DNA of 64,000 nt from Halomonas korlensis (GCF_900116705.1 NZ_FPBP01000001.1:248001-312000); one strand, 5' to 3'; positions 1-9,317 are shown, counted from the stretch's first letter. Numbers and translations: made by a program. Notes: generated by a model not told the origin, from the letters alone.

Positions 1-279
1 AGCTGCCGCCCGGCCCTGCTTCCTCTCTGCGAACGCCTCGAGGAACGCCTGGCGCGCCATGGCTACCCGCCGGTCTCGGGTATTGTCATCAAGGTACGCT
101 TCGATGATTTCACCCTGACCACGCTGGAAAGCCAGGGCCTGGCCCCGAGCCAGGAAAGCTACGACAGGCTGCTCGAACAGGCCTGGGCCAGGGCCAAACG
201 TCCGGTGAGATTGATTGGCGTCGGTGCACGCTTGCTACCTGAGGCCAAGAGGCGCCAGCTTACCCTGCCCCTGCAATAA
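1..279 (+). CDS. dinB: DNA polymerase IV (DinB), C-terminal fragment cut by the window edge
   Basis: The reading frame is open from base 1 to a TAA at 277-279 and gives 92 residues. They look like the little-finger domain and tail of Y-family polymerase IV: an alternating beta/alpha stretch with the segment VIKVRFDDFTLTT, then RPVRLIGVGARL, and a C-terminal LPLQ that fits the beta-clamp-binding end of DinB. The enzyme carries out error-prone translesion synthesis on the chromosome. The catalytic palm and fingers lie upstream of the window, so activity cannot be judged. Two small hairpins follow the stop. Confidence 0.85.
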   Translation, partial: SCRPALLPLCERLEERLARHGYPPVSGIVIKVRFDDFTLTTLESQGLAPSQESYDRLLEQAWARAKRPVRLIGVGARLLPEAKRRQLTLPLQ

Positions 280-297
280 CTGCTCAGATCAGTCGCA

Positions 298-344
298 TTG
301 ATCGGCCCCACCGATCAACCCTATGACTGAGCCCGTCGCTCAGT
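298..344 (+). terminator. Two adjacent hairpins after dinB
   Basis: An 8-bp stem (298-305 with 311-318, 5-nt loop) is followed by a 7-bp stem (326-332 with 338-344, 5-nt loop). Neither has a clean U-run, although a T-containing stretch follows the second. The position between convergent genes (dinB ends at 279, the CbiM-like gene ends at 375) suits transcription termination. The sequence shows the stems; the function is inferred. Confidence 0.4.
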
Positions 345-374
345 CCCTGCTTAGTGTTTCAACTACCGGCGCCA

Positions 375-1046
375 TCACTTCGTGTCGATATAGCGATGGC
401 TATTGAAGGTAGCGACCCACTCGGGGTGATAGACCATCAGGATGCTCAGCAGCATGCCCGTGATGAAAGCCTCTGAAGGCATTAACAACGGAAGAAAGCG
501 AGCATACTCCATGGCCTGGTGCATCACCTGGGGGTCGCTGGCCCCCACCGCCATCAAGCCTATCGCCACGACGCCCGCGGAAAGCGTCGCCAGTGCCGAG
601 CCGAAGAAGCCGCAGATAAATAGAAACACCATCAGATTATCCGGTAGGCGACGATCGACCAGACGCCAGACGCCTACTGTCACCAACACTGGCACCACTC
701 CAGTGACAATCAGGTTCACACCGATAAGAGGCCAGCCCACCCGCCCCAGCGACACCATCGCCAGGTTGGCCAGCAAGTTGGTCAGCAACGCCAGGGGCGC
801 CCTGAACAATAGCGTCATCAGCGATGTCAGCATCAAATGCAGGGTCAGCCAGTCCACCGCCTGGGCACGCAGTTGCCAAAGCAGAACCACTATCAGGCTG
901 GCCCCCAGCCAACGATGCTGTAACGACGGTTCAGTAATTAATAGCCGCCAGGGACGCTGGGCCAACGCCAGGCCAATGAAGCATAACGCCAGTCCGGCGC
1001 AGACCATCAGCAGCCAGGGAGCGAGCACCGTATCGGCAAAGGACAT
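375..1046 (-). CDS. CbiM-like energy-coupling-factor ABC transporter membrane component
   Basis: The product is a 223-residue, very hydrophobic protein with about six membrane segments and an ending (LLMPSEAFITGMLLSILMVY, then HPEWVATF) typical of proteobacterial CbiM-type proteins (PF01891-like). CbiM proteins are the substrate-specific membrane subunits of cobalt or nickel ECF uptake systems. This one lacks the short metal-binding N-terminal MHI start of true CbiM, and no CbiN, CbiQ or CbiO partner is adjacent, so the substrate is unknown. It lies immediately downstream of purU on the same strand (13-base gap), so the two may be co-transcribed. Confidence 0.6.
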   Translation of the reverse strand: MSFADTVLAPWLLMVCAGLALCFIGLALAQRPWRLLITEPSLQHRWLGASLIVVLLWQLRAQAVDWLTLHLMLTSLMTLLFRAPLALLTNLLANLAMVSLGRVGWPLIGVNLIVTGVVPVLVTVGVWRLVDRRLPDNLMVFLFICGFFGSALATLSAGVVAIGLMAVGASDPQVMHQAMEYARFLPLLMPSEAFITGMLLSILMVYHPEWVATFNSHRYIDTK

Positions 1047-1058
1047 CTGACCTCCCTG

Positions 1059-1913
1059 TCAGGCGAAGACGACAGTCTTGTTGCCATGAACCAGCACCCG
1101 GTCCTCCAGATGCCAGCGCAAGCCTCTTGCCAGTACCGCTTTCTCCACATCACGGCCGAACCGCACGAGGTCTGCGGGCGTATGGCAATGACTGACGCGA
1201 TGGATGTCCTGTTCGATGATCGGACCGGCATCCAATGCCTCGGTGACATAGTGACAGGTCGCACCGATGAGCTTGACGCCGCGCTGATGCGCCTGATGGT
1301 AGGGCTTGGCGCCGGCGAAGGATGGCAGGAAGCTGTGGTGGATATTAATGACCCGCCCGGCATAACGCTCGCAAAGTGCCGGGGGCAGGATTTGCATGTA
1401 GCGCGCCAGCACCACGCAGTCGGCCTCGGCACTTTCCACTAATCGGTGCACCGTGGCGAAAGCGGCCGACTTATCCTCGGCCGGCACCGGAACATGGTGA
1501 TAGACAATGCCATGCCATTCCACCAAGCCTCGCATGTCCTGATGGTTAGAGATCACCGCGCAGATCTCGCAGTCGAGCTCGCCGGATGACCAGCGGTAAA
1601 GAAGGTCCGCCAGACAATGCGATTCTCGCGATACCATCAACACCACGCGCCTGCGCTGGCGCGTATCGGACAGCGCCCAGGTCATGTCGAATTCCCTGGC
1701 GATCGGCGCGAAAGCATCGCGCAATGCCTCAGCCGACATATCGATCGAATCGGAGAGAATTTCATAGCGCATGAAAAACCGACCCACTTGCAGGTCGGAG
1801 TGCTGACTCGCTTCGGTAATCGATCCGCCGTGACCGGCAATGAAGCTGGAAACACGAGAGACGATGCCCACACGATCCGGGCAGGAAACCACCAGGCGAT
1901 AGTAATGTGACAT
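1059..1913 (-). CDS. purU: Formyltetrahydrofolate deformylase
   Basis: PurU hydrolyses 10-formyl-THF to THF and formate, supplying formate for PurT-type purine synthesis and balancing one-carbon pools in the cytosol. The 284-residue protein has an N-terminal ACT domain (about 1-85, starting MSHYYRLVVSCPDRVGIVSR) and a C-terminal formyltransferase-fold domain with the INIHHSFLPSFAGAKPY active-site segment (Asn and His) and the conserved Asp near the end (EALDAGPIIEQD). The start at 1913 was chosen because it gives the normal family length and begins exactly at the ACT domain; an in-frame extension upstream is not family-like. Confidence 0.93.
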   Translation of the reverse strand: MSHYYRLVVSCPDRVGIVSRVSSFIAGHGGSITEASQHSDLQVGRFFMRYEILSDSIDMSAEALRDAFAPIAREFDMTWALSDTRQRRRVVLMVSRESHCLADLLYRWSSGELDCEICAVISNHQDMRGLVEWHGIVYHHVPVPAEDKSAAFATVHRLVESAEADCVVLARYMQILPPALCERYAGRVINIHHSFLPSFAGAKPYHQAHQRGVKLIGATCHYVTEALDAGPIIEQDIHRVSHCHTPADLVRFGRDVEKAVLARGLRWHLEDRVLVHGNKTVVFA

Positions 1914-2068
1914 GTGCGGTCCATGGCGTGAAAAAAATCGGTGGCTATCACCGAAACCACTCCATTGTAGCGAATCCCGCTGCCCTGACACGACCTCCTG
2001 TCTCGCGTTGTGGCCGTCGATGGCGATCCGTATAGTGGTCGCCTACACCCTGTTTTATTTTGATCCCG

Positions 2069-3757
2069 ATGCCACCACGCCCTCGCGTACACGTTCGCCC
2101 TCGCCGTCGCCCTCCCCTGCATCTTCTGCCGCTCGGCGGCTGCGGCAAGATAGGCATGAACCTGAGCCTGTACGGGCTTGATCAGCACTGGGTCGCCGTC
2201 GATTGCGGCATGATGATTCGTCAGGATCTCCCCGATAGCCCCTTGCAGGTGCCCAACCTGGATACCCCTGCGACACGGGGCATCACGCCCGAAGCGTTGG
2301 TCATTACTCATGGCCATGAAGATCACATAGGCGCGGCGGTCTGGTTATGGCCGAAATGGCGCTGCCCCATTCATGCCACTCCCCTGGCAGCAGGCCTTTT
2401 GCGCGCGAAATTCACCGAGCGCGGGCTCGCCACCGATGCCATCCAGGTCATCGAGCCAGGCGAGGCCATTGAGAGCGGTCCTTTCACGTTTCGCTTCCTG
2501 CCGGTGCCGCATTCGATTCCCGAAAGCTGTGCCCTGCTGATCGTTGCCGGCGGGTACCGCGTGCTGCATACCGGCGATTGGAAGCTAGATCCAGAACCGC
2601 TTGTCGGCAAGCCGATTTCCGCCACGATGTTTCAGGCAATCGCCCCTGTCGACTTGGTGGTCGGCGACTCGACCAATGCCCCCATGCCGGGTCATTCCCG
2701 CAGTGAAGGGGACGTGGCGATAGCACTCGAACGCGCCATTTCTCGCTGCCAGGGGCGTGTGATAGTGTCCTGCTTTGCCAGTAATCTGGCCAGGGTGCTG
2801 GCCATCTGCCGAGCCGCTCACCGCTGTGGCCGACGGGTCAGCCTGATGGGACGCTCCATGGAGCGCATGGTTCAGGTGGCCCGCGGGCTTGGCTATCTCG
2901 ATGACTTCCCCCCCTTGGTCCCCTCGTCCGACCTTGGCTATCTGCCTCCCGAAGAGGTACTGGTCATTGCCACGGGCAGCCAGGGGGAACCAAGAGCGGC
3001 GCTGCATCGGCTCGCCCAAGGGCGGCACCCCGTCCTGGAGCTGGGTAGCGGGGATAGCGTTATCTTCTCCGCCAAGGCCATTCCGGGTAACGAGCTTCTC
3101 ATCGAGCGCCTCAAGAGTGGCCTGAAACGGCTCGGGGTCTCGCTGCTCGATGAATTCAACCACCCGGAGCTGCATGCCTCGGGCCACCCCGCCCAGGAAG
3201 AACTGCGCACGCTCTATGGTTGGGTAAAGCCGCGCTGGCTGATGCCAGTGCATGGTGAGCATCGCCATCAACAAGCGCACTGCACTCTGGCCGTTGCCCT
3301 GGGTATTGACGCGCCGCTGATTCCTGTCGATGGCGACCTGATTCGCCTGGACGGCGATGGCCTTGCCCTTGAGAAGCGCCATCCCCAACCACCGTGCATC
3401 GTCACAAAAAACACCGTGGCGCCTCACCCGGGTCTCAGAGGGGAAAGCGGCTCTTCCTCGCGTCAGGGGAGCTTGTATGTGGCGTTATCCGTCATGGTGA
3501 ACGAGGCAAGCGGATGGACACGCATCGGGCGCCTGATGCTCGACGCCAGTCAGGCGAGCCCCTTCGATGAGCAAGCCTTCGCCGACTGGCTCGATGAAAC
3601 GCTTGAAGAAGTACAGGCCGAGTCGCTAGCCGAGCTGAGGCTGGCATTACAGCCTCGTATGTTGTCCTGGTTTACCGATCATATGCGCCGACTGCCTGAC
3701 ATCCATTTACAGATCCTGGCCGTGGAGGTACCGAGTCAAGTGACATCGTCTGAATGA
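2069..3757 (+). CDS. rnj: RNase J-type metallo-beta-lactamase/beta-CASP ribonuclease
   Basis: The 562-residue protein resembles ribonuclease J, a dual endo/5'-exoribonuclease in mRNA decay. The metallo-beta-lactamase signature HGHEDH is at residues 81-86 (H81, H83, D85, H86), followed by further fold motifs (PVPHSIPESCAL; LHTGDWKLD) and a beta-CASP region with GDSTNA and VIATGSQGEP. A late MPVHGEHRHQ matches the RNase J C-terminal metal motif. An ATG at 2069 is chosen; an in-frame TTG three codons upstream (2060) is possible. No strong Shine-Dalgarno is visible, and the Arg/Pro-rich first 15 residues are unusual. It is divergent from purU. Confidence 0.85.
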   Translation: MPPRPRVHVRPRRRPPLHLLPLGGCGKIGMNLSLYGLDQHWVAVDCGMMIRQDLPDSPLQVPNLDTPATRGITPEALVITHGHEDHIGAAVWLWPKWRCPIHATPLAAGLLRAKFTERGLATDAIQVIEPGEAIESGPFTFRFLPVPHSIPESCALLIVAGGYRVLHTGDWKLDPEPLVGKPISATMFQAIAPVDLVVGDSTNAPMPGHSRSEGDVAIALERAISRCQGRVIVSCFASNLARVLAICRAAHRCGRRVSLMGRSMERMVQVARGLGYLDDFPPLVPSSDLGYLPPEEVLVIATGSQGEPRAALHRLAQGRHPVLELGSGDSVIFSAKAIPGNELLIERLKSGLKRLGVSLLDEFNHPELHASGHPAQEELRTLYGWVKPRWLMPVHGEHRHQQAHCTLAVALGIDAPLIPVDGDLIRLDGDGLALEKRHPQPPCIVTKNTVAPHPGLRGESGSSSRQGSLYVALSVMVNEASGWTRIGRLMLDASQASPFDEQAFADWLDETLEEVQAESLAELRLALQPRMLSWFTDHMRRLPDIHLQILAVEVPSQVTSSE

Positions 3758-3802
3758 CACCCTGCATGCTTGTTGCCGTTAAGCAGTAACATCATAAGCG
3801 TG

Positions 3803-3831
3803 AAAAAACAGCCATACAGAGCCTGTTTTTT
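3803..3831. terminator. Bidirectional intrinsic terminator between rnj and the H-NS-like gene
   Basis: A 9-bp stem (3803-3811 with 3823-3831) includes an A6 arm on one side and a T6 arm on the other, so it can act in both directions. It sits exactly between two convergent genes. Confidence 0.75.
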
Positions 3832-3843
3832 CGTTGGGCGCGC

Positions 3844-4134
3844 TCACTCCTTGTTGGCGTTCTTGGGCGGGCGTCCACGCTTGCGGCGAGGCTGCTCCGT
3901 CACCAAGTCGTTCAATGACAATCCGGCGTCATTGATCGCTTCGCGTATTTCAGCCAACTTGCGTTCCTTCTGGGCTTCTTCTTCCTGTCGGGAGAGTTCC
4001 TCATCTTTCTTTTGTGCAATGACTTCACCGATCACCTCAGCCAGCTTGTGAAGCTGTTCCATACTGAGCTGACGTGCCGCAGCGCGGGCCACGTTCTTGT
4101 TGCGGGCGATACGTTCCAAGGTTTCGCTGGACAT
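3844..4134 (-). CDS. H-NS family nucleoid-associated protein
   Basis: The 96-residue basic protein has an N-terminal helical, Glu/Lys-rich coiled-coil oligomerisation region (about 1-70) and a short C-terminal DNA-binding tail RRKRGRPPK. That tail matches the AT-hook-like core (RGRPPK) of the H-NS/Bv3F/MvaT-like group. Such proteins bind the minor groove of AT-rich DNA and silence horizontally acquired genes. It has its own promoter (4190-4217), a good Shine-Dalgarno (GGGAGAGG) and a terminator. Its relation to the AT-rich polysaccharide locus further along is plausible but not shown. Confidence 0.8.
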   Translation of the reverse strand: MSSETLERIARNKNVARAAARQLSMEQLHKLAEVIGEVIAQKKDEELSRQEEEAQKERKLAEIREAINDAGLSLNDLVTEQPRRKRGRPPKNANKE

Positions 4135-4189
4135 TAGCCCTCTCCCTGCCGGTTAAAAGAAATTATTCTCCGCCTATACCTATAGAAAA

Positions 4190-4217
4190 AGTATATGCAC
4201 AGTCGAACGCTTGGCAA
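4190..4217 (-). promoter_or_regulatory. Sigma-70 type promoter for the H-NS-like gene
   Basis: On the minus strand the -35 element TTGCCA (4212-4217) and -10 element TATACT (4190-4195) are separated by 16 bases, with AT-rich DNA downstream. The start codon lies about 55 bases further on. Confidence 0.6.
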
Positions 4218-4283
4218 GAAAAGTCGAGTGCGTTAATGACAATATTTAAAGAATTCGGCCTATCGCCTGTTATGGCCCAATAT

Positions 4284-4308
4284 AAAAAACGGCGCCATAT
4301 CGGCGCCG
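4284..4308 (-). terminator. Intrinsic terminator of the molybdenum-cofactor operon
   Basis: On the minus strand, a perfect 7-bp GC stem (CGGCGCC / GGCGCCG, 5-nt loop) is followed directly by six T residues, 28 bases after the moaA stop. Confidence 0.9.
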
Positions 4309-4335
4309 CTGATCGAGAAGAAATGCGCTACCGTA

Positions 4336-5334
4336 TCAACCTCCCGTCATGTTCATGAAGCGCACCACCTGAATATCACCATCAGTGGTGAAATGGTGGC
4401 GTTCGGGCTTGAGCGGCATCGCCTGAACAATTGTCTTTTTGAGGATATCGATATCACCAGGGTGGCGGCGCAAGACTTTGCGAAGATCCACGGAATGCTC
4501 ATTACCCAGGCAAAGTAACAGTCGCCCTTCCACGGTGACTCTGACCCTGTTGCAGGTCGAGCAAAAATTATGACTGTGCGGTGAGATGAAACCCACCCGG
4601 GAATCGCTGTCCGACATGCGGAAATAACGCGAAGGGCCCGGCGTCGTCTCGGTAGTGGGTATCAGCGGATAGCGCGCCTCGATCAAGGCCTGAACCTCGT
4701 CGCTCGAGCAATAGGTCTCCGCTCGATCATGATCGGAGACATCGCCCAGCGGCATTTCCTCGATAAAACTGATATCCAGGCCCTCCGAACGTGCGAACTC
4801 AACGAGGTCGACCACTTCATCGTCATTGCGGCCCTTGAGAATCACCGCATTGAGCTTGATGCGAGCAAAACCAGCCTGCTTTGCCGCGCGTATCCCCTCG
4901 ATGACCTTGCCAAGGTCGCCGGTGCGCGTCAGGCGACGAAAGCGCTCGGGGTCCAGAGAGTCCAGGCTGATATTGAGACGCTTCAGCCCTCCATCGCGTA
5001 GTTGCGAGGCGTATTTTGGCAAGCTGGCGCCATTGGTCGTCATGGCGAAATCGCTCAGGCCCGGCAAGGCGCCGATTTCGTCTACCAGTTGATTGATATC
5101 GCGCCTGACCAACGGCTCACCCCCGGTCAGCCTGACTTTCTCCACGCCGAGTTCCACGAAGGCACGGGCCACCAACGCCAACTCTTCCAGGGTCAATACC
5201 TGAGCGCGGGGAAGAAATGTCATTTCTTCGCTCATGCAATAAACACAGCGAAAATCACAGCGGTCAGTGACCGATAGACGCACGTAACTCACGCGTCGTC
5301 CGAAGTCGTCGATCAGCTCTGATGAGCTTGCCAT
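4336..5334 (-). CDS. moaA: GTP 3',8-cyclase (MoaA), radical SAM
   Basis: MoaA catalyses the first step of molybdopterin synthesis, rearranging GTP to 3',8-cyclo-GTP by radical SAM chemistry. The 332-residue protein has the N-terminal CxxxCxxC cluster (CDFRCVYC, about residues 26-33), the TGGEPL SAM segment, the C-terminal second cluster (CSTCNR with a further Cys in LLLCLG) and the obligatory C-terminal Gly-Gly (MTGG). The start is two bases from the moaE stop, so translation is probably coupled. It is the last gene of the operon and is followed by a strong terminator. Confidence 0.97.
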   Translation of the reverse strand: MASSSELIDDFGRRVSYVRLSVTDRCDFRCVYCMSEEMTFLPRAQVLTLEELALVARAFVELGVEKVRLTGGEPLVRRDINQLVDEIGALPGLSDFAMTTNGASLPKYASQLRDGGLKRLNISLDSLDPERFRRLTRTGDLGKVIEGIRAAKQAGFARIKLNAVILKGRNDDEVVDLVEFARSEGLDISFIEEMPLGDVSDHDRAETYCSSDEVQALIEARYPLIPTTETTPGPSRYFRMSDSDSRVGFISPHSHNFCSTCNRVRVTVEGRLLLCLGNEHSVDLRKVLRRHPGDIDILKKTIVQAMPLKPERHHFTTDGDIQVVRFMNMTGG

Positions 5335-5336
5335 TA

Positions 5337-5786
5337 TCAGGTCCCCCAGCGATGAGCGTCGCGGTGATCGGATTCGCGTTCGGCTACCCAGTAGTCCCCA
5401 TCGCTGGCGTGTTCCTTTTTCCAGAACGGTGCGCGTGTCTTGAGATAATCCATGATGAACTCACAGGCCTCGAAAGCGGCACGACGATGGGCACTGGCAA
5501 CCACTACCAACACGATAGGGTCTCCAGGGGTCAGACGTCCAATCCGATGGATCACGCTAACCCCATCGAGCGACCATCGCGACTCTGCCTGCTTGACGAT
5601 GTCAGCCAGCGCCGATTCGGTCATGCCCGGGTAGTGCTCAAGGGTCAGGGCTTGCACCTCGGGCCTTTCGTTGAAGTCGCGCACCAGGCCGGTAAAGCTC
5701 ACGACGGCCCCGATATCGGTCCGTCGGGCCAACATGGCCTGTTGCTCGGCACCGCTATCGAAGGGTGCTTCCTGTACACGAATCAT
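5337..5786 (-). CDS. moaE: Molybdopterin synthase catalytic subunit (MoaE)
   Basis: MoaE inserts two sulfurs from thiocarboxylated MoaD into cyclic pyranopterin monophosphate. The 149-residue protein has the family signature [22 protein letters not shown], the HRIGRL segment, the [11 protein letters not shown] helix and the late [12 protein letters not shown] with the conserved Lys pair. It lies two bases after the MoaC-MoaD fusion and two bases before moaA. Its MoaD partner is therefore made from the neighbouring fused gene. Confidence 0.96.
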   Translation of the reverse strand: MIRVQEAPFDSGAEQQAMLARRTDIGAVVSFTGLVRDFNERPEVQALTLEHYPGMTESALADIVKQAESRWSLDGVSVIHRIGRLTPGDPIVLVVVASAHRRAAFEACEFIMDYLKTRAPFWKKEHASDGDYWVAERESDHRDAHRWGT

Positions 5787-5788
5787 GC

Positions 5789-6592
5789 TTAGCCTCCCGT
5801 CACCGGAGGAAAAAAGGCGACCTCGTCTTCATCGGTGATCGGGGTGGCGTCCGCTGCCATGACCTGATTCACCGCGCACAGCACTCTGCCTTCATCCAGC
5901 CTGGCAAACCGTGGATCCCGTTCCTTCAGCGCTCTCTTGAGCCCCGCCACATCGGAACTCGAAAGACTCGCCAGCGGGATCGAGAGCTCGCCCACGCCCA
6001 GTCGCTCACGCAATTCGGCCAGACACTTGACGCGAATGCAGGGCGACTCGGCATCGCAGCGGGTTCCAAGTGAGACTTCCCCAGCAGCGCACTCACCCGT
6101 GACAATCGGCGCCCCGGTCACCAGGCGCTGGTAATCGCCTGACTTTCCTCCCGTCTTGCTGTCGAGACGGATCTCGCCGATCTCCATGGACTTGTCCACC
6201 GCCTTGCACATGTCGTAAAGCGTCAAGCACGCAATGGAAACCGCCGTGAGCGCCTCCATCTCGACACCAGTACGACCAGTGAGGCGGCACGTCGCGGTAA
6301 CCTCGACGCTCGATCTTGCCGAATCGAGGTGGAACTCGATGGTGACCTTGGATAACGCCAGCGAGTGGCACAGGGGGATCAGTTCGTGGGTCCGTTTGGC
6401 CGCCTGTATGCCCGCGATGCGGGCGGTCGCCAGTACGTCTCCCTTGGGCAAGCCGCCATCGGCGAGCAGGGCAAGGGTCGCGGGTTGCATCACGATCACA
6501 CCGGACGCGCTTGCCTCGCGCTGACTTTCCGGCTTATCGCCGACGTCGACCATATGGGCCTCGCCACGAGCATTGAGATGGGTCAGAGCCAT
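5789..6592 (-). CDS. moaCD: MoaC-MoaD fusion: cyclic pyranopterin monophosphate synthase joined to the molybdopterin synthase sulfur carrier
   Basis: A single 267-residue frame contains two enzymes. Residues 1 to about 157 are a complete MoaC (GEAHMVDV near the start, KGDV at 50-53, LIPLCHSL, and DMCKAVDK with D127 and K130), which makes cPMP. After a linker of about 27 residues, residues about 185-267 are a MoaD-type ubiquitin-fold sulfur carrier ending in the required Gly-Gly (FFPPVTGG) that MoeB adenylates and thiocarboxylates. No separate moaD is visible. The fusion would tether cPMP synthesis to sulfur delivery, or be cleaved after translation; the sequence cannot distinguish these. Confidence 0.92.
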   Translation of the reverse strand: MALTHLNARGEAHMVDVGDKPESQREASASGVIVMQPATLALLADGGLPKGDVLATARIAGIQAAKRTHELIPLCHSLALSKVTIEFHLDSARSSVEVTATCRLTGRTGVEMEALTAVSIACLTLYDMCKAVDKSMEIGEIRLDSKTGGKSGDYQRLVTGAPIVTGECAAGEVSLGTRCDAESPCIRVKCLAELRERLGVGELSIPLASLSSSDVAGLKRALKERDPRFARLDEGRVLCAVNQVMAADATPITDEDEVAFFPPVTGG

Positions 6593-6614
6593 GAAATGAG
6601 CCTCATGAAAATCG

Positions 6615-7868
6615 TCATGGAAGTCGGTAAAGGGGATGAAGCGTGACCGCCTCGCCAGGTGTCACACTCTTGCGATCGGCACTGATCTCGATCAGACAAT
6701 TGGCCATGACCATGGAAGAGAGAATACCGGATCCCTGCGCACCGGTGCTACGCACCGACAACTGCCCCTTGTCGTCGCAGCGATAAATTCCCCGCAGGTA
6801 ATCGACACGCCCTACCCGGCTCTTCATGTCATGTTCAGCCAGGGCTGACAAGATAGGCAATGGGGTGATATCGCGGCCTTGCAGGCGAGACAGCAGCGGC
6901 GCCACCAGTTCGAGGAAAGTGACCATGACCGCGACGGGGTTGCCGGGCAAGCCCAGAAAGGGTACGCGTTGAGCACCAAGGGTGCCGCAGGCGAGCGGTC
7001 GTCCCGGCCGGATGGCAATGCGCCAGAAATCCAGCTCGCCGACCTCGGCCAGCGCTGTGCGCGTGAAATCGGCCTCGCCCACCGAGACGCCACCGCTGGT
7101 GATGATCAGATCGGCCTGGTCGGCGGCCTTTTCCAAGGCGTCGACCAGTACATCCTGGTCGTCCGGGAGAATACCGAGATCGATGGGCTCACCCCCGTGC
7201 TCGGCCACCAGCCCCTGAAGCGTGAATCGATTGGCATCATAGATACCGGCCGGCGGCAGCGGGGTTCCCGGCGCCGTGACTTCGTTGCCTGTCGAGAAAA
7301 GCGCTACCCTGGGCCTGCGAATCACCCGCACCCGGTCAAATCCCAGCGACGCCAGCAGACCCAGCTCAGCCGCCAATATCCGCGTTCCCGCCGCCAGCGC
7401 CAACTGGCCTCGCGCGATGTCCTCACCGGCTTGTCGAACATGCTGGCCACGCTTGACCGTTTCGGGCCGATCGATAACCACTCGGCCGTCATGCTCCTCG
7501 AGCTGCTCGATCATGATGACGGTATCGGCGCCGGGCGGCATTGGGGCCCCGGTCGTGATGCCCAGACATTCATCGGCCGCGAGGGGGCTAGGATATTGCT
7601 GACCGGCAAAAAGCTGACCAACACGACGCCAACTGCTAATGGAAGTCGCCTCTGACGACCACTGCAGCGCGATACCATCCATCGCCGCATTGGTATTGCC
7701 CGGCACATCGATGGGCGAAACGACCGACTCGGCAAGCACGCGCCCATGGGCCTCGCAGAGCGGCAGGGTCTCGTGAGCCAGCGACGACACTGCCAGCGCG
7801 AGTATCGCCTCGCGCGCCTCATCAACCGTCAGCATCCGCTCGCCGAGGTCGAAGCAGGATAGGGTCAT
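6615..7868 (-). CDS. moeA: Molybdopterin molybdenumtransferase (MoeA)
   Basis: MoeA inserts molybdate into adenylylated molybdopterin. The 417-residue protein has typical MoeA features: [10 protein letters not shown] near residue 60, [19 protein letters not shown], then FSTGNEV and the MogA-like domain with [18 protein letters not shown] and [15 protein letters not shown]-terminal beta domain follows. The start overlaps the mobB stop by an ATGA junction, indicating coupled translation. No mogA or moaB is seen in the window, so the adenylylation step must be encoded elsewhere. Confidence 0.96.
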   Translation of the reverse strand: MTLSCFDLGERMLTVDEAREAILALAVSSLAHETLPLCEAHGRVLAESVVSPIDVPGNTNAAMDGIALQWSSEATSISSWRRVGQLFAGQQYPSPLAADECLGITTGAPMPPGADTVIMIEQLEEHDGRVVIDRPETVKRGQHVRQAGEDIARGQLALAAGTRILAAELGLLASLGFDRVRVIRRPRVALFSTGNEVTAPGTPLPPAGIYDANRFTLQGLVAEHGGEPIDLGILPDDQDVLVDALEKAADQADLIITSGGVSVGEADFTRTALAEVGELDFWRIAIRPGRPLACGTLGAQRVPFLGLPGNPVAVMVTFLELVAPLLSRLQGRDITPLPILSALAEHDMKSRVGRVDYLRGIYRCDDKGQLSVRSTGAQGSGILSSMVMANCLIEISADRKSVTPGEAVTLHPLYRLP

Positions 7869-8458
7869 CGGGCCTCCTCAGGGGCTACGGGGCGAGGGCC
7901 GCGCTGACCGACCCAGCGCGCCGGCCAGGCGGCGATCCAAGCGCCGAGTGAATCATGGTTGTTGAGGTCGAGCGACTCTACGCCGTCGGGCAGGGCCAGC
8001 GGTTGATCACTGGCGACCGCCTTGATCCACCGGTCCTCCCCGGCACGCAGCGGCTTGCCCAGCGAGGCGCGATGAAGCTCCAGCTTGGGCAACGGCCAGG
8101 CCTTGAAGCCCTCCACCAACACCAGGTCCGGTGATTGTTGACGCACCATCGCGATCAGCTCGACGAGATTCGCCTCATCGAACCCCGGTGTGTCCATCAT
8201 CAGCGCTACCCTAGTGCGAGAAGCCACCACCATCGGCGCCGCTCCTGCCTCTCGCAGCCGGTAGCTGTCCTTGCCTGGCTGGTCGATGTCGAAGCCATGG
8301 TGGGCATGCTTGATGACGGCAACACGCAGCCCACGCTCACGCAAGCGTGGCAATAGCTGCTCGAGCAATGTCGTCTTGCCGGTGCCGCTCCAGGCGGCTA
8401 TGCCCAGCAACGGCAGGTGTTCATCGAGAATCAGCCGCTCATGCAGGGTCTCGCTCAT
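7865..8458 (-). CDS. mobB: Molybdopterin-guanine dinucleotide biosynthesis adaptor (MobB)
   Basis: MobB is a GTP-binding accessory protein that helps MobA attach GMP to molybdopterin. The 197-residue form starting at 8458 has a P-loop near the N terminus (GIAAWSGTGKTTLLEQL), the KHAHHGFDID segment and LVLVEGFKAWPLPKLELHR, all typical of MobB. A longer in-frame upstream extension would overlap most of the 3' end of mobA and is Arg/Pro-rich non-family sequence, so it was rejected. The mobA stop and mobB start overlap by 4 bases. Confidence 0.93.
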   Translation of the reverse strand: MSETLHERLILDEHLPLLGIAAWSGTGKTTLLEQLLPRLRERGLRVAVIKHAHHGFDIDQPGKDSYRLREAGAAPMVVASRTRVALMMDTPGFDEANLVELIAMVRQQSPDLVLVEGFKAWPLPKLELHRASLGKPLRAGEDRWIKAVASDQPLALPDGVESLDLNNHDSLGAWIAAWPARWVGQRGPRPVAPEEAR

Positions 8459-9060
8459 GGGCGTGGAACCTCCTCTTGCAGCGCCAGCTCCAGGCGCCGC
8501 TTCTCGTCTTCGGTATTGAGGTTGGCGAAGGCCTCGGGGCAGTCCGACACGTCCATCCGGCACCAGGCGTGGCGCGCATACCAGCGGTCGATCTTGCGTT
8601 CGCCAGCGCTCAGCGCCTCGCCCAGATCGTCCGCCAGCGCGGTACGAATCAAGGCCACCACGGGATGCAGCCGCTCACCGTCAAACGCCACCGCGATATC
8701 GGACCTGCCGATGCTGCCGATCAGCCTCGCTACCAGATCATGCGGCAGCGCCGGGCTATCGCAAGGCACTACCACCAACCAGGGCGTGGTGGCGGCACGC
8801 AGGCCGCTGTAAATGCCCATCAACGGCCCCTGAAAGCCCTCCTCGGCGTCGGCAATCACACGATCGGCGAGAGCACGGTAAGCCTCGAGGTGTCGGTTGG
8901 CATTGATCAAAACCTCAGCCACCCGGCCTTCCAGCCGTTCACGGACATGCAGCACCAGCGGTTGCCCGGCAAAGGTCTCCAGCCCCTTGTCACGCCCGCC
9001 CATTCGACGCCCTCGGCCGCCGGCCAGAATCAGCCCGGTAAGCTCGTCTTGCTTGATCAT
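8455..9060 (-). CDS. mobA: Molybdenum cofactor guanylyltransferase (MobA)
   Basis: MobA transfers GMP from GTP to molybdopterin to form the MGD cofactor used by DMSO-reductase-family enzymes. The 201-residue protein begins with the nucleotidyltransferase signature LTGLILAGGRGRRMGGRDKGL and contains VVVPCDSPALPHDLV (the metal-binding Asp region) and a conserved C-terminal NLNTEDE. The start at 9060 places the signature at residue 9, the usual location. It is the first gene of the operon, with about 260 bases of non-coding DNA upstream. Confidence 0.95.
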   Translation of the reverse strand: MIKQDELTGLILAGGRGRRMGGRDKGLETFAGQPLVLHVRERLEGRVAEVLINANRHLEAYRALADRVIADAEEGFQGPLMGIYSGLRAATTPWLVVVPCDSPALPHDLVARLIGSIGRSDIAVAFDGERLHPVVALIRTALADDLGEALSAGERKIDRWYARHAWCRMDVSDCPEAFANLNTEDEKRRLELALQEEVPRP

Positions 9061-9208
9061 CGATGCTCCTGCTGGTGACGTTTTCCTGTTCCCCATGATG
9101 CCTGAGCCCGGCAGGGCACGCCACGCCGCCTCATCCGAATCGTGACAGGGCGAAAGCCCGGGAATGGCTTACCGCCAGCGACCTTAAACGGTATCCTGCG
9201 TGCACTAT

Positions 9209-9233
9209 TCTTGACGGCCTTGTCTTGACGGCC
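9209..9233. repeat. Short direct repeat in the mobA / regulator intergenic region (9061-9317)
   Basis: The 11-mer TCTTGACGGCC occurs twice (9209-9219 and 9223-9233), 14 bases apart. It lies about 85 bases before the start of the XRE-cupin gene and could be a regulator site or overlapping -35 elements (TTGACG). Nothing else recognisable is seen between the divergent mobA and regulator genes. Confidence 0.4.
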
Positions 9234-9317
9234 CTGCTTGTCTCGATAACCCCACGTCATCAAAAACTTATACAAGCCGTACTCGACGCTCATCGAGTCG
9301 GCATGACAGGAGTAACG

